Below, piece after piece: positions 47,201-54,118 of a stretch of DNA of 64,000 nt (its first letter is position 1; each line of letters begins with the position of its first letter). The notes beneath the pieces were generated by a model. It was not told the DNA's origin. It did not search any database and saw nothing but the letters and a program-made list of their open reading frames with translations. Where the stretch lies: the NCBI RefSeq assembly GCF_000935125.1, contig NZ_JRKI01000008.1, forward strand, positions 1-64,000, in the 5' to 3' direction. Origin of the DNA: Streptomyces natalensis ATCC 27448. Its GTDB lineage: Bacteria > Actinomycetota > Actinomycetes > Streptomycetales > Streptomycetaceae. A program made the position numbers and the translations under genes.

Positions 47201-47831
47201 CGTCCACCGCCTCCGCCAGGAAATGCGCGGGCAGGGTCACCGCCGCGTCCTCGCACCACTCCCCTTCGGGGAAGGCGAAGCCGTGCCGGTCCCAGAAGGA
47301 ACGGCGGAAGACCTTGTTGCGGGCGAAATGGTCGGACAGCAGGGTGCGGTCCTCGGTGACGTGCGTACGCAGCGCGGTCCCGCGGACGGCCGGGGGGCAC
47401 GGGGACCACAGGTGGCCGCCCGCGCCGGGCCGGTGGACGTCGCCGGTCGCCATATCGGCGCAGGACCGGTCCAGCAGGCCGGTCAGGTCCTGGTACGCAC
47501 GCGGCAGCAGCACATCGTCCGCGTCGAGGAACGCCAGATACCCGGTGTGCGGCAGGGCGAGCCGGGCACCGGCGTTGCGCGCCGCCCCGACGCCGGCGCC
47601 CCCGTGGGCGGCCGGTGGGCGGACGATACGGAACCGCGGGTCCCGCTCGGCGTATCCCCGCACCACCTCGGCGGCCGCACCGGCCTCGCCGTCGTCCCCG
47701 GCCCCCTCCACCAGCACCACGTCCAGTGCGGTCAGCGTCTGCGCCGCCACCGACGCCAGGCACTCCTCCACATTCCGCGCCGGTACCTCGCCGCATGGGA
47801 CCGGGACGACCACGGTGAGCCGGGGCTTCAT
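44217..47831 (-). CDS. Large GT2 / TagF-like fusion protein
   Basis: 1204 aa. The N-terminal GT2 domain (1-240) has LTVVVPVPCGEVPARNVEECLASV, VLVEGAGDDG in place of the usual DDGS, and FLDADD near residue 100. A long central region (~340-800) consists of two or more beta-rich modules joined by an Ala/Pro-rich linker (~570-640) that carries the parS site. The C-terminal TagF-like domain (~835-1200) has VVQTWHGTPLKQIG (~930), VLLVRSHPLVADRLP and VTDYSSLAVDFASTGRP (~1104). It is much longer than classical TagF because of the middle modules. The GT2 motif change leaves it open whether that domain is active. Confidence 0.88.
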   Translation of the reverse strand: MKPRLTVVVPVPCGEVPARNVEECLASVAAQTLTALDVVLVEGAGDDGEAGAAAEVVRGYAERDPRFRIVRPPAAHGGAGVGAARNAGARLALPHTGYLAFLDADDVLLPRAYQDLTGLLDRSCADMATGDVHRPGAGGHLWSPCPPAVRGTALRTHVTEDRTLLSDHFARNKVFRRSFWDRHGFAFPEGEWCEDAAVTLPAHFLAEAVDALHTHVVHRRLPEGAARYRRPGAAAVRERFAAVAGIRRFLADPAHPERHAFRQEYDRWALADGLLDLVAALPSAAPESRSAFLECARDFLAGVDPLLFPALPVELRMRWYLVRAGRPADLLALLAYEERNPAGFEVTGPPLRKRAVLPFTPPLELPPGVSRLDRTDLPVRTRVLEAVWRDGALVLRGWAYLRNLDAATRRGYLRTAVLAQGRRRIALPMRPVAMPQATAASGQERHCYDWAGFEVTLDPARLRRGGRWEEGEWTVGVIVASAGVVRAAALEAGDTGSGASPLAYETGDEGVWIVPRYVQGRLRLAVERRAYRLAGQRLAAADALDLTVMAPGPRPAALRLTHRRTGAVTMFHVKPDQPADGPASGERADAPPSGAPLTVRIRLDKLAAARPEPDAAAPRAIAPRHTETWTPELVLPDGATVPVGCPPELPPVGHPLAHGRELVVAATAAGELVLHDRTPQPYADRVIWRGDGTLLVAGRLPDAAPRATEVVLRHTAHAAEAAFPATHDGGRFHCALPLGALPSLAGARPLREGRWTLHLRERGAPGSPLDAPVRFAPAVFEGLPTSRTAGGKPLTLDRHRHDEALVTAGPALPAPDRGPYRRRVLRELHYPLHRGRPLRDAVLYSSFGGRAYGDSPRAVHEELVRRGVEVTHLWAVRDGQATVPDTARAVVVGSAAWHGALAHSRWIVTNTHLPSWFLRREGQTVVQTWHGTPLKQIGAGLAGTLCAGLSHLAPRPRLGRQWSVLLSPNAHSSAVLPASLGFAGEPVETGLPRIDALLAADRESRAAAVRTRLGVPDGKKVVLYAPTPRDHLAYDAAHHRLHLPLDLRMAHAALSDDHVLLVRSHPLVADRLPAFPQGSPTAPTAPFALDVSDHPDATELLLAADVLVTDYSSLAVDFASTGRPMLFLTPDLPHYRDTLRGFTLDFEARVPGPLLGTTGELIDALGDLTAIARAGAESYTAFREALCHRDDGGAAGRVADLLMA
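46109..46122. promoter_or_regulatory. parS site (ParB-binding palindrome)
   Basis: GTTTCACGTGAAAC is a perfect 14-bp palindrome identical to the Streptomyces parS consensus. It lies inside the 1204-aa GT2-TagF gene, in codons for the linker, where MFHVKP is encoded. ParB nucleates on such sites to organise and segregate chromosomes. I found no second copy in the window. Confidence 0.85.
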
Positions 47832-48062
47832 ACGCGCGGACCTGCCTTTCCGAACACATTCCGATCAGGCGCATCACGGGATTGCGGCGTTCAACTCGCC
47901 CGTCGGCGGCGCGGTCACCGGATCTGCGCTGAAAGGGTGAGACAGCCCGGCGCCGCACCGGGGCGGCGTGCCGCACCGCCCGGCTCCCTCTCGATGCCGT
48001 AGACCTGGGCAGCGCCAGGGCGCCCACGCGCCGTGTCCCCAGGGAAAGGTGACCGCGACCCG

Positions 48063-48740
48063 ATGCCCGGCCGAACCGACAGCTCCGCCCCCGCCAGCCG
48101 GCCCGAGGCCCCCGCCCCGCGGCCGCGCGGTGCCCGCCCCGCCCGCAGCACCGGCACCGCCCCGCACGCCTCCACCGCCCTCGTCCCGGACGGCGAACGC
48201 GCCGACGCGGAACGGCCCGCGCCCTCCCGGCCCCGCTACCGGCGGCAGCTGCGGCGGATCGGCCCCGGCCGGGTGCTGGAGATCGGCTGCGGCGACGGCG
48301 TCACCCTCGCCGACTGCGCGCCCGGCAGCGTCGGCATCGACCACGACCCGCGCTCCGTCCAGAGGTGCCGGGACCGCGGCCTGACCGCCTACACCGCCGA
48401 CGCCTTCCTCGCCGGCCCGCATGCCCGGCCCGGCGGCTTCGATGCGCTGCTGTGCGCCCATGTCCTCGAACATCTCGACGACGAGCAGGTCGAGGGCCTG
48501 CTGCGGGCCTATCTGCCGTACGTCCGGCCGGGCGGCGGCGTGGTGCTGATCACCCCGCAGGAGGCCGGCCACCGCGCCGAGGCGGCCCCGCTCCGTTTCA
48601 CCGACTTCCCGCTGCTGCGCGCCTTCGCCGAGTCGGCGGGCCTGGCGGTGCGGCGGACCTACTCCGCCCCGCTGCCCCGGGCGGCCGGCAAGCTGCTGCG
48701 GCGCAATGTGTTCGTGCTGGTGGCGCAGGTGCCGCGGTAG
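48063..48740 (+). CDS. Class I SAM-dependent methyltransferase
   Basis: About 225 aa from the ATG at 48063; a GTG at 48033 is an alternative, and the AGGGAAAGG tract between them fits neither perfectly. Residues 1-65 are Pro/Ala/Arg-rich. The Methyltransf_11/23-type domain has motif I VLEIGCGDGVTL, GIDHDPRSVQRC for the SAM ribose, LLCAHVLEHLDDEQV, and YVRPGGGVVLITPQEAGH. A TFA-type acceptor cannot be identified. It diverges from the large GT2-TagF gene and may methylate a sugar or lipid head group of the envelope polymer; that is inference from position only. Confidence 0.88.
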   Translation: MPGRTDSSAPASRPEAPAPRPRGARPARSTGTAPHASTALVPDGERADAERPAPSRPRYRRQLRRIGPGRVLEIGCGDGVTLADCAPGSVGIDHDPRSVQRCRDRGLTAYTADAFLAGPHARPGGFDALLCAHVLEHLDDEQVEGLLRAYLPYVRPGGGVVLITPQEAGHRAEAAPLRFTDFPLLRAFAESAGLAVRRTYSAPLPRAAGKLLRRNVFVLVAQVPR

Positions 48741-48768
48741 GCGGAGCGGGTGGGAGGCAGAGGGGACA

Positions 48769-48809
48769 AAGGCGTACGGGCCGGGTGTGCGCTCCGGACC
48801 GTACGCCTT
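48769..48809. terminator. Bidirectional terminator between the two methyltransferase genes
   Basis: AAGGCGTACGG (48769-48779) and CCGTACGCCTT (48799-48809) pair over 11 bp. After one G/A mismatch an inner CCGG/CCGG stem continues it. The structure lies between the convergent methyltransferase genes. Confidence 0.8.
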
Positions 48810-48821
48810 ACGCGGGTGGGG

Positions 48822-49796
48822 TCAGCGCCCCGCGCGGGCCTTGCGGCGGGCGGAGACGATCGCCCGGGTGACGATCGGCGGCAGCACGTCCAGCGCCACC
48901 TTGCGCAGCACGCTGCGCCCCGCGCGCGGCACCGGCCGGCCCGCCGGGCGGCTCGCGGGCGCTTTCGGCCCCGCTGCGGGCCGCTGTGCCGGGCGCGCCG
49001 GCTTGGGCACGGTGGCCTTCGCCTTGTGCCGGGACACCGGCTGCGCCGGCTCCTTCGCGCTCTTGGCGCTCAGCCGGATCAGCGGGGCGTCATTGATGTA
49101 CTGCACCTCGTGCCACACGTCCTTGCGTGACTGCAACCACTCCAGCAGCGCCTTCTGCAGCGGCTCGGGATCGCCCCAGGTCCCGTAGAACTTGGTGCCG
49201 GTGATGCAGATGGGGCGCAGTCCTTCGCCGGTCACGGCCTGCCAGGTGGCGGCGGCCACCCCCGGGCAGTGCTCGGCACGGTAGTCGTCCAGGACCACCA
49301 CGCCGTCCTCGGTGAGCAGCTCGCGCACCGACAGGATGTCGCCGTGCACATGCTCGTACAGATGCGAGGCGTCGATATGGGCGAACCGCACCGAATCGTC
49401 CGCGACATGATCGCGCACGACGGAGCTGAGGCCCTGCACGATGCTGGGCAGCTCGTCGTGGAACGAGAGGTAGTTGGCCTCGAAGGCGCGACGCGTCAAG
49501 GTCGCGTAAGACTTGTTCATCTCCTGGGAGTTGGAGGCGTCCTCGGCGGGGGAATCGAAGAGATCGCAGACCGTGAAGCGCTCGTCGGAGCGCATCCGGG
49601 CGCCCATGAAGATGGCGCTCTTGCCCATGTACGCACCCAGCTCGAGCAGGTCGCCCGCGACCGACCGGTCCTGCTGGTGAGCCAGGAACCAGTCGAACAT
49701 CAGCTGGTCGGCGGTGAAGAACCAGCCCTTCACGTCGGACAGCCGGGTGGGGCAGGGGAGTTGTTCGGCACTCTGGTCTGCGATGGGGGCAGTCAT
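48822..49796 (-). CDS. TylF/Methyltransf_24-like SAM methyltransferase with basic tail
   Basis: 324 aa. Residues 20-230 form a class I methyltransferase of the macrocin-O-methyltransferase/Methyltransf_24 type: GDLLELGAYMGKSAIFMG (motif I), TVCDLFDSP, FAHIDASHLYEHVHGDI and VVVLDDYRAEHCPGVAAA, with the metal-binding acidic residues in HIDAS and LDDY. Residues ~245-324 are Lys/Arg/Pro/Ala-rich (ATVPKPARPAQRPAAG) and probably disordered, then end in a helical basic stretch. A good GGAGACGG site precedes the ATG. TylF relatives methylate sugar hydroxyls, so a cell-surface glycan is a reasonable target here. Confidence 0.85.
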   Translation of the reverse strand: MTAPIADQSAEQLPCPTRLSDVKGWFFTADQLMFDWFLAHQQDRSVAGDLLELGAYMGKSAIFMGARMRSDERFTVCDLFDSPAEDASNSQEMNKSYATLTRRAFEANYLSFHDELPSIVQGLSSVVRDHVADDSVRFAHIDASHLYEHVHGDILSVRELLTEDGVVVLDDYRAEHCPGVAAATWQAVTGEGLRPICITGTKFYGTWGDPEPLQKALLEWLQSRKDVWHEVQYINDAPLIRLSAKSAKEPAQPVSRHKAKATVPKPARPAQRPAAGPKAPASRPAGRPVPRAGRSVLRKVALDVLPPIVTRAIVSARRKARAGR

Positions 49797-50200
49797 GTGC
49801 GGTCCGTCTCCAGACGGTCGGGAATCGATGGCGATATGCCGACACGTATGCGGATGGGCACGTGGGGGGACGTGTCAGCAGTTGTGCGTCTGCGGTGATG
49901 CCTCTGCTGTCGATCGATGTGTGTGCTGTTGTAGATGCGGCCGGAGCCGGGGCCGGTTCCGCGGGGGCCCGCCCGCGCAGGGGCCGGGGTAAACGGCCCG
50001 GCGGCCGAACCGCCGGAACGCGTCTACGCAGTGTCCACGACAAGACCTTGCCGCACCATGCGTTTCGCGGCACTGGCGTCATCTGCCGCCGTCGACCGTC
50101 ATCGTAGGGGGAGAGAGGTGAACGGAAGGTGGCGTGGGTCACGTCCCTGAAACCCGCCCCCCGCGGCCCGCGCCGGCCGCGCCCGTGGCCCTGCGCCGCC
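49797..50200. other. Intergenic region, 404 bp
   Basis: The gap lies between the start of the TylF-like gene (minus) and the 3' end of the sugar-transport operon (minus). 49850-49945 is relatively T/G-rich (GTGTGTGCTGTTGTAG) and probably holds the methyltransferase promoter. No convincing open reading frame, tRNA or strong terminator is visible. Confidence 0.4.
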
Positions 50201-51082
50201 CTACTTCACCGCCCCGGCCATGACCCCGGAGACGAACTGCCGCTGGAAGGCGAAGAAGACGATCAGCGGCACCACCATCGACACGAACGCGCCCGGCGCC
50301 AGCACATCGATGTTGTTGCCGAACTGCCGGACCTCCTGCTGGAGCGCGACGGTGATCGGCGGATGGCCGCTGTCCGCGAAGATCAGCGCGATCAGCATGT
50401 CGTTCCACACCCACAGGAACTGGAAGATCCCCAGCGAGGCGATCGCCGGTCCGCCCAGCGGCATCACCACCCGGGTGAAAAGCCGCAGCTCACCGGCCCC
50501 GTCCAGGCGCGCCGCCTCCAGCAGCTCACGCGGAATCTCCGCGAAGAAGTTCCGCAGCAGGAACACCGCGAACGGCAGCCCGAAGGTCGTATGGAAGAGG
50601 ATCACCCCGGCCGTGGTCTCGAACAGCCCCACCGCACCGAAGAGTTGGGCCACCGGGATCAGCGCCACCTGGACGGGCACGACCAGCAGGCCGACGACGA
50701 CCATGAACCAGCCGTCCCGCCCGGGAAAATCCATCCACGCGAAGGCGTAACCGGCCAGCGACCCGATCACCACCACCAGCACCGTCGCCGGCACCGTGAT
50801 CGCCGCGGTTGTCAGCAGCGACCCCATCACCTTCTCGTTCTCCAGCAGCCTGCTGTAGTTGTCGAAGGTGATCTGTGCCGGTTTGGTGAAGACCTGCCAC
50901 CAGCCCGACTCCGCGATCTGCTGTGGACTGCGGAGCGAGGACAACAGGAGCCCCACCGTCGGCATCAGCCAGAACAGTCCCACCAGCACCAGAAAGATCC
51001 GCAGCGCCCCGCCGCCGGTCCGGGCGGCGATACGGGCGGTGAGGGCGGGGGCATGACGGGGCGCACCGTCCACGGTCGTCAT
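50201..51082 (-). CDS. Sugar ABC transporter permease, MalG-like
   Basis: 293 aa from the ATG giving MTTVDGAPRHAP, which overlaps the stop of the MalF-like gene (ATGA). Six membrane spans begin with GALRIFLVLVGLFWLMPTVGLLLSS. The EAA loop reads ELLEAARLDGAGELRLFTRVVMPLGGPAIA (~185-214), where the family docks the ATPase. Typical SBP-facing segment SLRSPQQIAESGWW is present. Third gene of a binding protein-permease-permease operon that imports a sugar. No ATP-binding gene lies nearby; Streptomyces importers of this class share the ATPase MsiK, and that probably applies here. Confidence 0.93.
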   Translation of the reverse strand: MTTVDGAPRHAPALTARIAARTGGGALRIFLVLVGLFWLMPTVGLLLSSLRSPQQIAESGWWQVFTKPAQITFDNYSRLLENEKVMGSLLTTAAITVPATVLVVVIGSLAGYAFAWMDFPGRDGWFMVVVGLLVVPVQVALIPVAQLFGAVGLFETTAGVILFHTTFGLPFAVFLLRNFFAEIPRELLEAARLDGAGELRLFTRVVMPLGGPAIASLGIFQFLWVWNDMLIALIFADSGHPPITVALQQEVRQFGNNIDVLAPGAFVSMVVPLIVFFAFQRQFVSGVMAGAVK

Positions 51083-52428
51083 CGGCGACGCTCCTTTTGG
51101 ATGCGCCGGAGATTCACGTACATCACCGGCAGCACGAGCAGCAGCAGGAATACGGCGATCGCACTGCCCAGGCCCTCGTTGACATCCGTACCGAACGAGG
51201 ACTGGAAGAGCTGAAGGGCGAGCACATTGGCGGACCGGAGGCTGGAGCCCGGCGCGATGATGTAGACCAGATCGAAGATCTTCAGCACGTTGATCATCAG
51301 CGTGACCAGCACCACCACCAGCACGGGCGCCAGCAGCGGCACCGTGATCCGGCGGAAGACCTGCCATTCGCCGGCGCCGTCCACCCGCGCCGCCTCCAGC
51401 AGCTCGCGCGGCACCGCCGCCAGCCCCGCGGCGATCAGCACCATCGCGAAACCGGCCCACATCCATACGTACGAGCCGATGATGGCCGGGGTGACCAGGG
51501 CCGGGCCCAGCCAGTCCACGCCGTTGTAGGGCGCGGCGAAGTTCGCCGCGGGCAGCCGCAACCGGGCGCCGTCGGCCTGGTCCGCGGGCAGCGCATAGGT
51601 CCCGTCGGCCGCTGTCGTCGCCGAGGCGACCACCTGGCCGCCCTTGACCGCCTGGACCGTCAGACCCGCCAGAGCCTTCTCGTTGCCGTCGATGACATTC
51701 GGCCGGCCCCCGCCGCCACGGGTGAAATCCAGCCAGACGGTACCGGTGATCTTGCCCGGCCGCGGCCTCGCCACCGCCGCCCGTTCGGCATCCCGCACAT
51801 CGTCCTGCCGTACGGCGACCAGCGGCAGATTCGCCGCCGACGCCCCGCCCCGCGCCCGTACGGCCGACCTGGTGGTGAACGAGCCGCCCCCGGAGGGCCG
51901 CAGATCGGCGTTCGGCCGCGGTGTGGCACCCGGGAACGGCGCGGGCTCGGCGAAGGTGTCATGCACACCGACCCACACCGCATCGGCCACCCCGCGCTGC
52001 GGATCCTGGTCGTAGACCAGCCGGAAGATGATCCCCGCCGCCAGCATGGAGATCGCCATCGGCATGAAGACGACCAGCTTGAACGCGGTACCCCAGCGCA
52101 CCCGCTCCGTCAGCACCGCGAAGATCAGCCCGAGCGCCGTCGACACGGCCGGTGCGACCACGACCCAGATGACGTTGTTCTTCAGCGCGGTACGGATCGC
52201 GTCGTCCGAGAACATCGCCCCGTAATTGCCCAGCCCCACAAAGCCGTTGCCGGACGCATCGAACAGACTGCGGTAGACGGAGAACGCGATGGGATAGACG
52301 ACCAGCGCCCCGAGCAGCACCAGGGCCGGCAGCAGAAAGACGGCCGCGACCCAGCGGCGGGTGCCCATGACGCTCCTGCGCTTGCGGACGCCGCCGGCGG
52401 CGGTGGCGGTGGCGGGTAAGGCGCTCAT
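51079..52428 (-). CDS. Sugar ABC transporter permease, MalF-like, with inserted domain
   Basis: 449 aa, about 150 longer than a normal MalF-type permease. Membrane spans are near residues 26-50, 84-106, 116-137, 311-335 and two more toward the C-terminus. The EAA loop is ELLEAARVDGAGEWQVFRRITVPLLAPVL. Between the third span and the next, residues ~143-310 form an outside insertion: a Pro/Arg-rich stretch and then a beta module (~226-292, GKITGTVWLDFTRG, KALAGLTVQAVKGG, ASATTAADGTYALP) with the SdrD-B/Cna-B style of cell-wall adhesins. It may contact the binding protein or the wall. The frame is intact and uniform in codon use. Confidence 0.9.
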   Translation of the reverse strand: MSALPATATAAGGVRKRRSVMGTRRWVAAVFLLPALVLLGALVVYPIAFSVYRSLFDASGNGFVGLGNYGAMFSDDAIRTALKNNVIWVVVAPAVSTALGLIFAVLTERVRWGTAFKLVVFMPMAISMLAAGIIFRLVYDQDPQRGVADAVWVGVHDTFAEPAPFPGATPRPNADLRPSGGGSFTTRSAVRARGGASAANLPLVAVRQDDVRDAERAAVARPRPGKITGTVWLDFTRGGGGRPNVIDGNEKALAGLTVQAVKGGQVVASATTAADGTYALPADQADGARLRLPAANFAAPYNGVDWLGPALVTPAIIGSYVWMWAGFAMVLIAAGLAAVPRELLEAARVDGAGEWQVFRRITVPLLAPVLVVVLVTLMINVLKIFDLVYIIAPGSSLRSANVLALQLFQSSFGTDVNEGLGSAIAVFLLLLVLPVMYVNLRRIQKERRR

Positions 52429-52457
52429 GGTGACGGTCCCCCCTCGGCCGTGCCCGG

Positions 52458-53846
52458 TCAGTTACCGCCGTGGCGCCGGAACGATTTCGCGGCGTCCTTC
52501 TCCAGCTGCGCCTGCGTCCCCGCGATGTCCTTGGGGTTCTTCAGGAAGTCCTGGAGGTCCTTCCACTCGCCCTGGCCCGGCTTGCCGCCGAAGGAGGCCG
52601 GCGCCTGGTCGGACATGTCGAAGCGGAAGTCGTCACCGGCCGCGATCAGCGCCTTGGCGATCTTGCGCATCACGCCGTCCGCGTACGCCGCCTGGTCCAG
52701 CTCCTTGTTGGGCGAGACGAACCCGCCCGCCTGCGCCCAGATCTTGGCCGCATCCGTCGAGGCCAGGAACGTCAGCAACGCCTGAGCGGCCTTGTTGCCC
52801 TTGAGCGCCACCGCCACATCCCCGCCGGTCACCACCGGGGACCGGGCGCCCACCGCCGGGAACGGGAAGACCTTGGCGTCGGTGCCGATCTTGGCCTTGG
52901 TCTGCGCGATATTCGCCGCGGCGAAGTCGGCCGAGGAGACCATCGCGGCCTTCGGGGCATCGCCGCCGCCGAAGGTCTGCGTCACCGACGTCGGGAAATC
53001 GGTCTGGAGGGCACCCGAGGTGCCGCCCGCCAGCAGATCCTTACGGCCGAAGAGCTGCCCCAGCGTCGTCAGCGCCTGCTTGACCGAGGGATCGGTCCAC
53101 TTGATCTGATGCCGCGCCAACTGGTCGTACTTCTCGGGACCGGCCTGCGAGAGATAGACGTTCTCGAACCAGTCGGTCAGCGTCCAGCCGTCCGAACCGC
53201 CCACCGACACCGGCTGCACACCCGATTCGGCCACCGTCTGCGCGGCCTTGAGGAAGCCCTTCCAGTCCTTGGGCTCGCCGACCCCGGCATTCCCGAACGC
53301 CTTGGCGTTGTACCAGACCAGCGATTTGTTGCTGGCCTTGAAATAGACGCCGTACGGCGTCCCGTTGTGGGCGCCCAGATCCCGCCAGCCCTTGGTGTAG
53401 TTCTTCGCGAGCTGCGCCCTGGCGTCGGCGCCCAGCGGCTTGAGCCAGCCCTTCTCGGCGAACTCGTTGAGCACGCCGACCTGTTGGAGCATCGCCACAT
53501 CCGGCGGACCGCCGCCCGCGACCTTGGAACCGATGAAACCGGCCATGTCATCGCCGCTCGGCACGAAGTCGACCGTGGCCCCGGTGCGCCGTTCGAACTC
53601 GTCCAGCACTTTGCCGAAGTTCTCCCGCTCGGGCCCCGTCCAGACCGCGGTGACCTGGAGTTTCTGTCCCTTGAGCCGGGGGAGGTGCACGGTCGGTGCA
53701 GTGCTGGTGCCCTTGCCCTCGCCGCCGTTCCCGTCCTTGCCCCCGCCGCCGCAGCCCGCCAGTGCCAGCGCCAGCGCGGCCGTCGCCACCACGGTGCCCC
53801 GGACCCGGCCGGCCCGCCCGGCCGTACGGTCGAATCGTCTACGCAT
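52458..53846 (-). CDS. Sugar-binding lipoprotein (ABC transporter)
   Basis: 462 aa. The signal ends in lipobox LALAGC (Cys ~32), followed by a Gly/Lys-rich linker, so the protein is anchored outside. The mature part is a family 1 solute-binding protein: LQVTAVWTGPERENFGKVLDEFERRTGATVDFVPSGDD, PPDVAMLQQVGVLNEFAEKGWLKPL, NKSLVWYN and KDWKGFLKAAQTV. First gene of the operon, 29 bp ahead of the MalF-like permease. The ligand is a sugar or oligosaccharide, but no regulator or glycosidase gene is adjacent to hint which. Confidence 0.93.
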   Translation of the reverse strand: MRRRFDRTAGRAGRVRGTVVATAALALALAGCGGGGKDGNGGEGKGTSTAPTVHLPRLKGQKLQVTAVWTGPERENFGKVLDEFERRTGATVDFVPSGDDMAGFIGSKVAGGGPPDVAMLQQVGVLNEFAEKGWLKPLGADARAQLAKNYTKGWRDLGAHNGTPYGVYFKASNKSLVWYNAKAFGNAGVGEPKDWKGFLKAAQTVAESGVQPVSVGGSDGWTLTDWFENVYLSQAGPEKYDQLARHQIKWTDPSVKQALTTLGQLFGRKDLLAGGTSGALQTDFPTSVTQTFGGGDAPKAAMVSSADFAAANIAQTKAKIGTDAKVFPFPAVGARSPVVTGGDVAVALKGNKAAQALLTFLASTDAAKIWAQAGGFVSPNKELDQAAYADGVMRKIAKALIAAGDDFRFDMSDQAPASFGGKPGQGEWKDLQDFLKNPKDIAGTQAQLEKDAAKSFRRHGGN

Positions 53847-53891
53847 CCCCGTAGCCCCTTATCCCCTGCGCCCTGTCCCTGCGCCCGCCGT

Positions 53892-53919
53892 GCCTGCGGT
53901 GCGTGGCCTGCGGTGCGTG
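53892..53919. repeat. 14-bp direct duplication upstream of the sugar operon
   Basis: GCCTGCGGTGCGTG occurs twice in immediate succession (53892-53905 and 53906-53919), 46-73 bp upstream of the binding-protein start. It lies where a promoter or operator is expected, but resembles slippage as much as a binding site. Confidence 0.5.
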
Positions 53920-54118
53920 CGGTGGTGCCGGCCGTGCGATGTGCGACAGGTCTACGCCGAGATCCCCGGTGCCGCAATACCGCATTCGGCCTCAACTGCC
54001 CTTTTGTGATGGGGCTGTTACGGGGGGTGCGGGGGAGAAGGCGGCGGGTCCGGGCCCCGGCGGGCCGACGCCCGCCGGAGCTCACACCACGCGCCTCATA
54101 CGACGCACATCACGCGCC

